Shown piece by piece: positions 1 through 6,938 of a DNA stretch of 8,316 bases. The stretch's first letter is position 1; each line of letters opens with the position of its first letter. Both the position numbers and the translations under genes were made by a program. The notes below the pieces were generated by a model, which searched no databases, was not told the origin of the DNA, and saw only the letters and a program-made list of their open reading frames with translations. The DNA comes from Aquificaceae bacterium (lineage in GTDB: Bacteria > Aquificota > Aquificia > Aquificales > Aquificaceae), in assembly GCA_015490215.1 (NCBI GenBank), contig WFYH01000088.1, positions 1 to 8,316 on the forward strand, written 5' to 3'.

Positions 1-1853
1 TCTTAAAAGCGCTTATAGGTCGCGGATCCGTAGCGGTGGTAGAATACAAAATCGAAGAGGGTCAAAGGTATGTAATTGAGTTTAAAGGCAACAAAAGTAT
101 CCCTGAAAAAGCCTTAAGGGAGCTGATAGACACAAACACCGCCAGCTTAGACCTTTTCTTCCTTGAAGGACTAAGATCCGCCATAGAAGAGTTTTACAAA
201 AGAAAAGGGTTTTTTGACATTGAGGTTACCTATTCATACTCTAGAAACAAAGTGACCTTCCATATAAATGAGGGAAAAAGATACAAGTTAAGAGTTTTGG
301 GTATAAGACTAAGGGATCCACCAGAATTCTACGACGAAGCTAAGTTAGGAAAAGCCTTAAAGAAATTAGAAGAAAGTTTTAGGAAAAAAGGATACTTTGG
401 CGCTAAGGTAGAAACTATAAAGGATATTGATAGGAGAAACAAAGTTGTCTTTTTAGTTGTTAAACTACGTCTTGGAACTAAGATAGTCCTGAAAGATGTA
501 AAGTTTATCGGCAAAGACAATAAACTAAAAGACATTTTCAGAAAATATAAGGTGCTTTTACCGAAAGCCTTTGATGAAAAGCTTATAGAGGAGCTCAACA
601 AGGATATAGTTCGATACCTAAGGGATAAAGGTTACCTTGAAGGGGACTTTTGGGTTGATATAAGGGTGGAGGAAAAAGGAAACACTCTGTTTCTAACTTA
701 CGTATACAAAGTCGTGAAGGGGCCTCGCTACCGTTACGGGAAACTACTTATCTACGGGAACGAGAAAACTCACTGGAGGGAAATCTACTACACGATGGTA
801 AAGGAAAAGTTCTTTTCCCAATCGGCGGAGGAGGAGAGCCTGTGGAACCTAATGAAAAGTGAAATATTTACAGGAGTAAAGATAGACTACTACGTAGACA
901 CAAAGGAGAAAAAGGTTCATAGACTTGTGGAGGTAAGAGAGGACAAAAGAGGTCTTCTTGAACTCTTTATAGGTTACGATACCCTTGAGAAGTTTAAGTT
1001 CGGAGGTGGGATAAAACTAAAGAATCTCTTCGGAGTAGGCATCATCCTGAGCATGAAAGCTTCTAAAAGCCAACTCTATGAAACCTACGAAATGTCCCTG
1101 CTTGACAAGTTTCTCTTTTCAAGGAAATACTCTACGGAGAATACTCTGTTTAGAAGGTTGGAGTTCCACAGGAGCTTTGATCTTGAAAGTCAAGGCTTTT
1201 CAAGCTCTTGGGGCTATGCTCCCAAACGGTATTTAAAAATAGGTCCCTTCTTTTCTCTGGTAGAAAACACCGTTGAGGGAGTTGATAAAGGTAGATACTC
1301 TCTGAAACGATTAGGTCTTATAGCTACCTACGACAGGAAGGATAATCCTTTAAATCCCAAAAACGCCACCTTTCTATCCCTACGCCTTTCACAGGTTGAA
1401 GGGGACAAAAATTATCCTAAATACGAGTTTAGATCCTTCCTTTTAAGGGAATTAGCCAAGGGTCTAAGTATAGATATGAAGCTCTCTGCGGGCTCTGTGG
1501 GAAAAGAAGCTCCTGTATTTGATAGGTTTTTCCTCGGTGGGCTGAGGGACATGAAGGGTTACTCCTTTGAAAGCATAGGGTTTCCCACGGGCGGGAGAAC
1601 CTTCGTTTTCGGACAGGTTGAACTTCTGTTTGCCGTAAGAGATCCCCTCTGGGTGGGTGTATATACGGGTGCGGGAAACGTTGCAGAGAGATTTTCAGAA
1701 AACTTTAAAAACATGAAGCAGGATATAGGCTTTGCCTTAGGATTAAACACACCAGCAGGCTTTTTCAGGGTAGATGCAGCAAAGCCTGTTGATGAAATGG
1801 ATAAGGTTTTTAAAAACTTCAGGATATATTTAGCTGTTGGCTTCGTTTACTGA
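1..1853 (+). CDS. Omp85-family outer-membrane assembly protein (BamA/TamA-like), 5' partial
   Basis: Omp85 proteins sit in the outer membrane and insert beta-barrel proteins; periplasmic POTRA domains bind substrates and partners. Numbering residues from the GTG at 36, four complete POTRA-like units are visible at about 10-80, 82-147, 148-230 and 231-303, followed by a barrel at about 304-605. Family signatures are IEFKGNKSI (POTRA strand 1), the barrel motif DRKDNPLNP (433-441) and FFLGGLRDMKGY (498-509), which matches the loop-6 VRGY region but reads MKGY. The frame is open to the window edge, and the residues before position 36 look like the last strand of another POTRA, so the true start is upstream and GTG 36 is internal. 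Five POTRAs would favour BamA, while the short barrel of about 300 residues recalls TamA, so no gene symbol is given. The chain ends in Tyr, not the usual Phe or Trp. Its last 35 bases overlap the opposing galU. The first half looks more A+T-rich than the rest of the window. Confidence 0.9.
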   Translation, partial: LKALIGRGSVAVVEYKIEEGQRYVIEFKGNKSIPEKALRELIDTNTASLDLFFLEGLRSAIEEFYKRKGFFDIEVTYSYSRNKVTFHINEGKRYKLRVLGIRLRDPPEFYDEAKLGKALKKLEESFRKKGYFGAKVETIKDIDRRNKVVFLVVKLRLGTKIVLKDVKFIGKDNKLKDIFRKYKVLLPKAFDEKLIEELNKDIVRYLRDKGYLEGDFWVDIRVEEKGNTLFLTYVYKVVKGPRYRYGKLLIYGNEKTHWREIYYTMVKEKFFSQSAEEESLWNLMKSEIFTGVKIDYYVDTKEKKVHRLVEVREDKRGLLELFIGYDTLEKFKFGGGIKLKNLFGVGIILSMKASKSQLYETYEMSLLDKFLFSRKYSTENTLFRRLEFHRSFDLESQGFSSSWGYAPKRYLKIGPFFSLVENTVEGVDKGRYSLKRLGLIATYDRKDNPLNPKNATFLSLRLSQVEGDKNYPKYEFRSFLLRELAKGLSIDMKLSAGSVGKEAPVFDRFFLGGLRDMKGYSFESIGFPTGGRTFVFGQVELLFAVRDPLWVGVYTGAGNVAERFSENFKNMKQDIGFALGLNTPAGFFRVDAAKPVDEMDKVFKNFRIYLAVGFVY

Positions 1854-2706
1854 GGATGTCCAAAAGGAACCGCTCTAACTCTTCCCCTATATCTTCCCTC
1901 TTGAGAGCGAACTCTATAACCGTCTTGAGATAATCCAAGGGGTTCCCGGTGTCGTATACCTTACCCTCCACCTTGTAAGCGTAAATGGGTTCCTTCTCAA
2001 GAAGAAGTTTCATAGCGTCGGTAAGCTGGTATTCGCCTCCCTTGCCGGGCTTTATCTTTTCAAGGGTTTCAAAGATTGATGGGGTAAAGATGTACCTTCC
2101 CACCGCAGCCAAATTTGAGGGCGCCTCCTCGGGTTTGGGCTTTTCTACAAGGTCTTCCACCAAGTAGACGTTTTTGTCTATTTCCTTTACCTTCGCTATT
2201 CCGTATTTGTGGGTCTCCTCGTAGTCCACCTCAAAGAGGGCTACAACGGTGTTTTTGAACCTACTGAAAATATCAAGCATCGCTTTCAAGTTCTCAGATC
2301 CCCTTTCAAGGATGACATCTCCGAGGGCCACTACAAAGGGTTCATTACCCACAGCCGGGCAGGCTGTAAGTATCGCATGTCCGAGACCGAGTTGCTCCTT
2401 TTGCTTTACGTAAATGGGGTTTATCATGTGACTTATTTCCCTTATGCTCTTTAAGACTTCATCTTTGGAATTTTGTTCAAGGTGCACTTCAAGGTCTGGG
2501 CTTATGTCAAAGTGGTGTTCAAGGGGCTTTTTGTGCCTTCCGGTTACAAAGACAAGATCTTCTATTCCCGCACTTATGAGCTCTTCCACAATAAACTGGA
2601 TCACCGGCTTGTCAATAATTGGAAACATCTCCTTGGGTATGGCTTTTGTAGCTGGAAGAAATCTTGTTCCCCACCCCGCTACCGGCAGAACTGCCTTATT
2701 TACCAT
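1819..2706 (-). CDS. galU: UTP--glucose-1-phosphate uridylyltransferase
   Basis: This cytoplasmic enzyme makes UDP-glucose from UTP and glucose 1-phosphate, feeding polysaccharide, lipid glycosylation and galactose pathways. In the 295-residue protein the nucleotide-binding loop GWGTRFLP (11-18) is followed by KEMFP (25-29), QLGLGHAI (105-112), LGD with a candidate metal-binding Asp130, VEKP (187-190), GKGGEYQLTD (221-230) and YDTGNP (251-256). These are the bacterial GalU signatures in the right order, and the length is normal for the family. The closest alternative, a RmlA-type dTDP-sugar pyrophosphorylase, lacks this motif set. The ATG at 2706 shares one base with the pdxJ stop (TGATG), implying translational coupling. 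An in-frame GTG one codon earlier (2709) is also possible; an AGGAG element lies 9 bases before the ATG and 6 before the GTG. It is the last gene of the minus-strand cluster, and its 3' end overlaps the Omp85 gene by 35 bases with no convincing terminator. Confidence 0.96.
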   Translation of the reverse strand: MVNKAVLPVAGWGTRFLPATKAIPKEMFPIIDKPVIQFIVEELISAGIEDLVFVTGRHKKPLEHHFDISPDLEVHLEQNSKDEVLKSIREISHMINPIYVKQKEQLGLGHAILTACPAVGNEPFVVALGDVILERGSENLKAMLDIFSRFKNTVVALFEVDYEETHKYGIAKVKEIDKNVYLVEDLVEKPKPEEAPSNLAAVGRYIFTPSIFETLEKIKPGKGGEYQLTDAMKLLLEKEPIYAYKVEGKVYDTGNPLDYLKTVIEFALKREDIGEELERFLLDILSKRSQQLNIS

Positions 2707-3437
2707 CACTTTCCACTCCTGATAAGGTTTATCATCTCCTTAACCGCCCTTTCAAAACCGAAAATAACCGCATTGGCTACTATGGAGTGTCCTATATTCA
2801 GCTCTTCTATAACGTCCGAAAGTTTGACAATTTCCTTTACATTATGGTAGGTAAGACCATGACCCGCATAGACCCTCAAACCGAGATTCCTTGCCAGCTC
2901 CGCTGCTTCCCTAATCCTTTGAAGTTCTATTTCCGCCTGATCAAACTTGTGCTCGTTCCAAAGGTTGGCAAAAGTTCCCGTGTGGAGTTCCACGGCGTCC
3001 GCTCCCACACCTTTGCTTGCTTCAATCTGTTTTATCTGAGGATCTACAAAAAAGGAAACCTCTATCCCCTCCTCCTTGAAGGGCTTTATAAACTCTCGCA
3101 GGTGTTCCATGAGGGAGGAAACGTCCAAACCTCCCTCGGTGGTAATTTCTTCCCTTCTTTCGGGAACTAGGGTAACCCTGTCGGGTTTTACCCTCAGGGC
3201 TATCTGCCTCATTTCCTCTACGGGTGCCATTTCAAGGTTAACGGGAATGTTCACTAATTCTTTAATGAGTTCAAGGTCCCGGTCTTGGATGTGCCTCCTG
3301 TCTTCCCTTAGGTGGAGGGTTATCTGATCTGCTCCCGCCTGCTGAGCTATGAGCGCTGCAAACACAGGGCTGGGTTCAAAGGTCCTACGAGCCTGCCTTA
3401 CGGTAGCAACGTGGTCAATGTTTACCCCCAACCTCAT
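2706..3437 (-). CDS. pdxJ: Pyridoxine 5'-phosphate synthase
   Basis: PdxJ performs the last ring-closing step of the deoxyxylulose-dependent vitamin B6 pathway, joining 1-deoxyxylulose 5-phosphate and 3-amino-2-oxopropyl phosphate in the cytoplasm. The 243-residue TIM-barrel protein opens with the hallmark [16 protein letters not shown] (3-18). It then shows HLREDRRHI (42-50), NLEMAP (67-72, candidate catalytic Glu69), [18 protein letters not shown] (88-105), ELHTGTFAN (150-158), [10 protein letters not shown] (190-199, candidate catalytic His193) and [15 protein letters not shown] (213-227). All active-site motifs of the family are present and the length is typical. ATG 3437 is the only sensible start because the conserved N-terminus begins there. 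No Shine-Dalgarno sequence precedes it: the 14-base gap after secD is TATAATTCCACCTC. It may be read from the secD transcript by coupling or from its own promoter as a leaderless message. Confidence 0.97.
   Translation of the reverse strand: MRLGVNIDHVATVRQARRTFEPSPVFAALIAQQAGADQITLHLREDRRHIQDRDLELIKELVNIPVNLEMAPVEEMRQIALRVKPDRVTLVPERREEITTEGGLDVSSLMEHLREFIKPFKEEGIEVSFFVDPQIKQIEASKGVGADAVELHTGTFANLWNEHKFDQAEIELQRIREAAELARNLGLRVYAGHGLTYHNVKEIVKLSDVIEELNIGHSIVANAVIFGFERAVKEMINLIRSGK
2716..2720 (-). promoter_or_regulatory. Shine-Dalgarno for galU
   Basis: AGGAG on the minus strand lies inside the last pdxJ codons. It is 9 bases from ATG 2706 and 6 bases from GTG 2709, so spacing alone does not settle the start. 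ATG is preferred because it gives the common TGATG coupling with the pdxJ stop and fits the usual GalU N-terminus. Confidence 0.6.
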
Positions 3438-3470
3438 GAGGTGGAATTATATCAGATCTTCAGCCACCTT
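3426..3470 (-). promoter_or_regulatory. Alternative hairpins around the pdxJ start codon
   Basis: On the minus-strand RNA, CCACCU just before the pdxJ AUG can pair in two exclusive ways. One partner is AGGUGG in the last secD codons (plus-strand 3464-3469, loop 19 bases). The other is AGGUUGG just after the AUG (3434-3428), which places the start codon in the loop. The inner part is a perfect 12-base DNA palindrome (3431-3442) centred on the start codon. A secD-reading ribosome would open the first structure. This is a reading of the sequence only; the stems are short (6 pairs, and 4 plus 3 pairs), and a leaderless message would lack the upstream arm. Confidence 0.25.
3446..3454 (-). promoter_or_regulatory. 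Candidate extended -10 promoter for pdxJ, overlapping the secD stop
   Basis: On the minus strand the bases read TGATATAAT, an exact match to the extended -10 consensus TGnTATAAT. The TGA is the stop codon of secD. No good -35 hexamer is seen 16-18 bases upstream, which extended -10 promoters can do without. Transcription normally begins 6-8 bases after the hexamer. Within that range (3439-3437) the only purine is the A of the pdxJ ATG, which predicts a leaderless transcript. A chance match in a short AT-rich gap remains possible. Confidence 0.5.
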
Positions 3471-4948
3471 CTTTTGGCGAGGAAGTCCAAAAAGACCTTT
3501 GCGTAATAAACGTTGGATATAAAGCTTGCTATGGTTCCGATGGCTAAGGTGGTGGCAAATCCTTTAACGGGTCCAGTTCCAAACTGAAAGAGTATAAGGG
3601 ATGCTACCAAAAGGGTTATGTGGGTGTCCCAAACCGCACTCATGGCTTTTTTGTAGCCCAGCTCTATGGCTTTTCTGAGGGTGTTGCCGAGCCTGAGTTC
3701 TTCCTTTACCCTTTCAAAGATCAGAACGTTGGAGTCCACCGCTATGCCCATGTTAAGGATTATCCCCGCAATACCCGGGAGGGTCAGGGTTCCTCCCAAG
3801 CCTGCAAGCCCCGCCCACAGGAGCAGCGCGTTCATCAGGATGGAAACCGTGGCGGAAACTCCGGCTGTCTTGTAGCGGGCTACCACTATGACCACCAGCA
3901 GTATAAAGCCAGCAATACCCGCCTTTATACCTTGCTCTATGGCGTCCCTTCCAAGGGAAGGACCTATGACCTTCTCTTGGAGTATCTTCACGCTGGTCGG
4001 CAGGGATCCCGTCCTGAGTATGAGGGCAAGGTCTCTAACTTCTTCGGGTGTGAAGTTACCCGTTATCTGTCCCCTGTCAGAGATTCTGCTTCTTATGACC
4101 GGTGCGGACACCACCTTGTCCTCTAAGACTATGGCAAGTCTTTTCCCTATGTTCTTTGAGGTAAACTCGGCAAACTTGGAGGCGGCTTCGCTTTTTAGTT
4201 CAAACCCTACCGCCGGTCTGCCGAATTCGTCCTGAGATATGTAGGCGGTTTTGAGGTCAGATCCTGAAACGATGGGGACTCTGTCAAGGAGGAACCATTC
4301 CCCTCCGTCCCTTGAGGGCAGAATTTCCGTGTTGTCAGTAAGCTTCTTTTCAAGCTCCTCACGGGAGAAAGAGCTGTCTATCACGAGCTTCAGCTCAAGG
4401 GAGGCGGTGCTTCCTATAATCCTCTTTGCCCTGTTTATATCCAAAAATCCGGGAAGCTCTATCAAAACTCTGTCGGCACCGAGGCGTGTAACCACGGGCT
4501 GGGCAACTCCAAGTTTGTCTATTCTGCTTCTGAGGACTTCTATGGTCTGCTCCACTATGTCCCTCTTGAACTGATCCAGATAGGCGCTTGCAAAGGTGAA
4601 CTTAAGGATACCTTTTCTCTCTTCCACCAGTTGAAGCTCCGGAAAATTCTTTCTGATAAGCTCCTTTAGGGCGGGAAGCTCGCTCTCTTCAAGGTATTCC
4701 ACCTCCACCGATTTGCCGTCGGTTGTAACGTCAAGGATCTTAAAACCCCTGTCCCGAAGCAGGTCTTCCAAGTAACGAGCTGTCCTTTCGTATTCGTGCT
4801 TAATGGCTCTGTCGTAGTCGGGTTCAAGAATTATGGAAACCCCTCCCTTGAGATCAAGCCCGAGGTTTACAGGTTTGTAGATAACTATCGCCAGCGCCAA
4901 AAGAACTATAGCCGCAAAGCCTATCAGGTTGTAGAGTTGCCTTTTCAT
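3452..4948 (-). CDS. secD: Protein translocase subunit SecD
   Basis: SecD, with SecF, uses the proton gradient to help pull exported proteins out of SecYEG on the periplasmic side. The 498-residue protein has one N-terminal membrane segment (about 7-23), then the SecD signature LGLDLKGG (29-36), and a large periplasmic P1 region to about 335 with VLRSRIDKLGVAQP (138-151). Five more membrane segments follow at about 341-358, 365-384, 391-412, 442-457 and 462-485. The fourth carries GIAVDSNVLIFER (401-413), whose Asp405 corresponds to the proton-relay Asp of this motif. The six-segment SecD topology is complete and the size fits the compact SecDs of Aquificales. There is no SecF fusion, and the next gene is pdxJ, so secF must lie elsewhere. 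ATG 4948 follows the preceding stop by four bases, with AGGA seven bases upstream inside the end of the preceding gene, so translation is probably coupled. Confidence 0.97.
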   Translation of the reverse strand: MKRQLYNLIGFAAIVLLALAIVIYKPVNLGLDLKGGVSIILEPDYDRAIKHEYERTARYLEDLLRDRGFKILDVTTDGKSVEVEYLEESELPALKELIRKNFPELQLVEERKGILKFTFASAYLDQFKRDIVEQTIEVLRSRIDKLGVAQPVVTRLGADRVLIELPGFLDINRAKRIIGSTASLELKLVIDSSFSREELEKKLTDNTEILPSRDGGEWFLLDRVPIVSGSDLKTAYISQDEFGRPAVGFELKSEAASKFAEFTSKNIGKRLAIVLEDKVVSAPVIRSRISDRGQITGNFTPEEVRDLALILRTGSLPTSVKILQEKVIGPSLGRDAIEQGIKAGIAGFILLVVIVVARYKTAGVSATVSILMNALLLWAGLAGLGGTLTLPGIAGIILNMGIAVDSNVLIFERVKEELRLGNTLRKAIELGYKKAMSAVWDTHITLLVASLILFQFGTGPVKGFATTLAIGTIASFISNVYYAKVFLDFLAKRRWLKI

Positions 4949-4952
4949 ACCC

Positions 4953-6923
4953 CTATCCTATCTCTTTGGGTTTTGAAAGGAGCCATCCTTGACCCCATGC
5001 TTCCATCCCAAGGGAGTCCGCTATATCCACAAGCTTATTAAATATGGATTCATTCTCTACAAACTCGTATATAATCCCCAAACCGCTCTCTTTGGCAAAG
5101 TTGCTGATGCTTTTCACCATACTGTAGTATACCTTTGAGTCTATAGCTTTGACTATTGACCCGTCCACCTTGAGTATGTCCGCCCTGCTTCTTTCCGCCA
5201 AACTTCCCACCAGCTCAAAGTTGGTGTATCCGGAGCCGAAATCGTCAAAGGCAACACCTATCAGGTTCCCTTCTATGTCCTCCATTATGTCCCGATTTAT
5301 GAAAAGGGTGTGTTCGGTAAGCTCCAAGAAAAGCCTCCCACCTTTATCTCTTATGGACCTTGCCAGTTTGTCTATAAGGGTCACCACTTCTTTTGAGCTG
5401 AGAGAAGAAGGATAAACGTTTAAAAAAACGTTCTCCGATACGGAAAGGATACTATCCAAAAGGGACAAGGCTTTGTTTATAACCGCTTTGTCCAACATAA
5501 CGTTTAGATTCTCCTCTTCAACTATGGGAAGGACCTCGTAAGCGGGCATTACCTTGCTACCGTCCTTTATTCGGACAAGAAGCTCTACCCCCTTTATTTT
5601 GCCATTTTTGAGATCCCATATCTCGTGCCCAAAAAGTAGGATATCCGCTTCTTCTAAGGCTTCCACCACCCTTTTCCGTAGGGATACCCTCTTTGTGGCA
5701 AACTTGATAAGTTCATCCAGCTTCGTGGAAAAGTCCACAAAGGTGGCAAGTTCTTTGCTCCTATTGCCTTCTTTCTTGAGGGTAGCTTCCACGGTGATGA
5801 GAAGTTCTCTGACGATTTGGGGGTCAAGGGCTATCAGCCTTTCCGTTTCCAAAAGGGCAACCGAAAAGATGTTACCTTCCGCCATTGACATATAGGTTTG
5901 TCTGATATCCTTAGCAAATCTGCGAACGATCTCTTTTAACCTTTCCGCTAAAGCCTTTGACTCCTCCCTGCCCACGGACCTATCCACGTAAAAATAAACT
6001 CCCCTGTTGGGGATAGAAAATACAAAGGTGTTTTTGTCTGAGGCGAAGGACTCCCTGAGGAGTTTGGCGAGTTCATCTTGCAAAGTAGAGTTATCCCTGT
6101 ATGTTGGTTCAACTATCAGGTAGAGAATACCACCGCTTTCGGATTCATCCCTGAGAAATTCGGGAATTATCTTTTCCTTGTTAGCCTTCCAGTAATTTTC
6201 AATATCCTTTAGCAGGGAGGAAACGATTAAAGAGGACCTCAAAAGGCTTCTAAGGACCACAAGGGCTTGGCGATACTGACCGTGGCGGTATAGGGAGACA
6301 AACATACGGGTGTAGTTGTGAAGATCCTTGTGCTCTACCTCCAACTTCAGTTTAAGCTCCGGGGCGTTGTAGGTTTTGAGGGTAAAGGCTACACTTCCTA
6401 TCGCCTTTCCCAGTTCACAGGCGGTATGATCAAGCTCAGGGGGATTAAATCTCTTAGGGTCCTTCACAAATCGGCGCAAATCCTCAAGCCATCTGTAGTG
6501 GTAGAGCTGAAAGTCCGTTTGCACCTCTAAAAGCTCAAGGGCTTCTTCAAGCAACTCAAGGGAGGTTACCTTTCCTACCGCTTCTTCCATCATATCCAAG
6601 AACTTTAAAAAGAGCTTAACACCCTCAAGGGTAAAGTCAGCAGACTTTTTTACCCTCTCCCGCAGGAAGTCCAAGCTTTCATACATAAAGCTTTCGTGTA
6701 TACGCAGATCGGTATGCACCTTTGCGATTCTCAAGCACCTGTCAAAGGCTTCCGCAGTTTTTCCCTCTTCTATTAGCGTAGCTACGGCGAGGGTGTTCAT
6801 CACCTGCCTGTCTATGAGGTCTTTGACCATCTTGTAGGAGGGTATGAAGTAAGAAAGGTAGGGGTCCATGAGGATGTAATCATAAAAGTCCCAAAATATC
6901 TTTCTGAGCGCCTCTTCTCTCAC
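4953..6923 (-). CDS. Sensory c-di-GMP phosphodiesterase: globin-like, CZB, degenerate GGDEF, EAL
   Basis: A 656-residue protein with no signal peptide or membrane segment, so probably cytoplasmic. Residues 1-115 are helical and follow the pattern of globin-coupled sensors (FYDYILMDP, then RIAKVHTDLRI with His70 in the proximal heme-ligand position). Residues 120-250 match the CZB zinc-binding pattern: HYRW (His142), DHTACELGK (Cys169) and EHKDLH (His198, His202). Residues 265-398 resemble a GGDEF domain that has lost its active site: PNRGVYF (305-311) stands where GGDEF should be. Residues 425-653 form an EAL domain keeping the residues expected for c-di-GMP hydrolysis: Glu447 (VELLVR), Asn502, Glu534 (LELTE), Asp560-Asp561 (DDFGSGY), Lys585, Glu620 (YEFVE, normally AEGVE) and Gln645 (QGW). 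The EAL call is firm, CZB fairly firm, the globin and GGDEF calls are inferred. The start is GTG 6923, preceded at four bases by GGGAG. It lies 15 bases after the cupin gene and 4 before secD. Confidence 0.88.
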   Translation of the reverse strand: MREEALRKIFWDFYDYILMDPYLSYFIPSYKMVKDLIDRQVMNTLAVATLIEEGKTAEAFDRCLRIAKVHTDLRIHESFMYESLDFLRERVKKSADFTLEGVKLFLKFLDMMEEAVGKVTSLELLEEALELLEVQTDFQLYHYRWLEDLRRFVKDPKRFNPPELDHTACELGKAIGSVAFTLKTYNAPELKLKLEVEHKDLHNYTRMFVSLYRHGQYRQALVVLRSLLRSSLIVSSLLKDIENYWKANKEKIIPEFLRDESESGGILYLIVEPTYRDNSTLQDELAKLLRESFASDKNTFVFSIPNRGVYFYVDRSVGREESKALAERLKEIVRRFAKDIRQTYMSMAEGNIFSVALLETERLIALDPQIVRELLITVEATLKKEGNRSKELATFVDFSTKLDELIKFATKRVSLRKRVVEALEEADILLFGHEIWDLKNGKIKGVELLVRIKDGSKVMPAYEVLPIVEEENLNVMLDKAVINKALSLLDSILSVSENVFLNVYPSSLSSKEVVTLIDKLARSIRDKGGRLFLELTEHTLFINRDIMEDIEGNLIGVAFDDFGSGYTNFELVGSLAERSRADILKVDGSIVKAIDSKVYYSMVKSISNFAKESGLGIIYEFVENESIFNKLVDIADSLGMEAWGQGWLLSKPKEIG

Positions 6924-6938
6924 TTTTCTCCCATTGTA

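Noticed and set aside
36..38. GTG at 36 as the true start of the Omp85 gene
   Set aside because: The frame is open to the window edge, no Shine-Dalgarno is seen, and the codons before it look like the last strand of a preceding POTRA domain.
1806..1817. Palindrome GTTTTTAAAAAC just past the galU stop, considered as a bidirectional terminator
   Set aside because: It has no loop and almost no GC in the stem, so it would not form a stable RNA hairpin.
2664..3170. A 168-codon plus-strand open frame opposite pdxJ and the galU start
   Set aside because: It runs antisense across two conserved genes, with no family signature and a translated composition unlike a real protein.
3620..4126. A 168-codon plus-strand open frame opposite secD
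   Set aside because: It lies wholly antisense to a firmly identified gene, has no recognisable domain and has the composition of a mirror of secD codons.
6922..6935. Mini-ORF (ATG GGA GAA AAG TGA) overlapping the GTG start of the phosphodiesterase gene
   Set aside because: Four codons with no ribosome site; its bases are explained by the GGGAG ribosome-binding element of the downstream gene.
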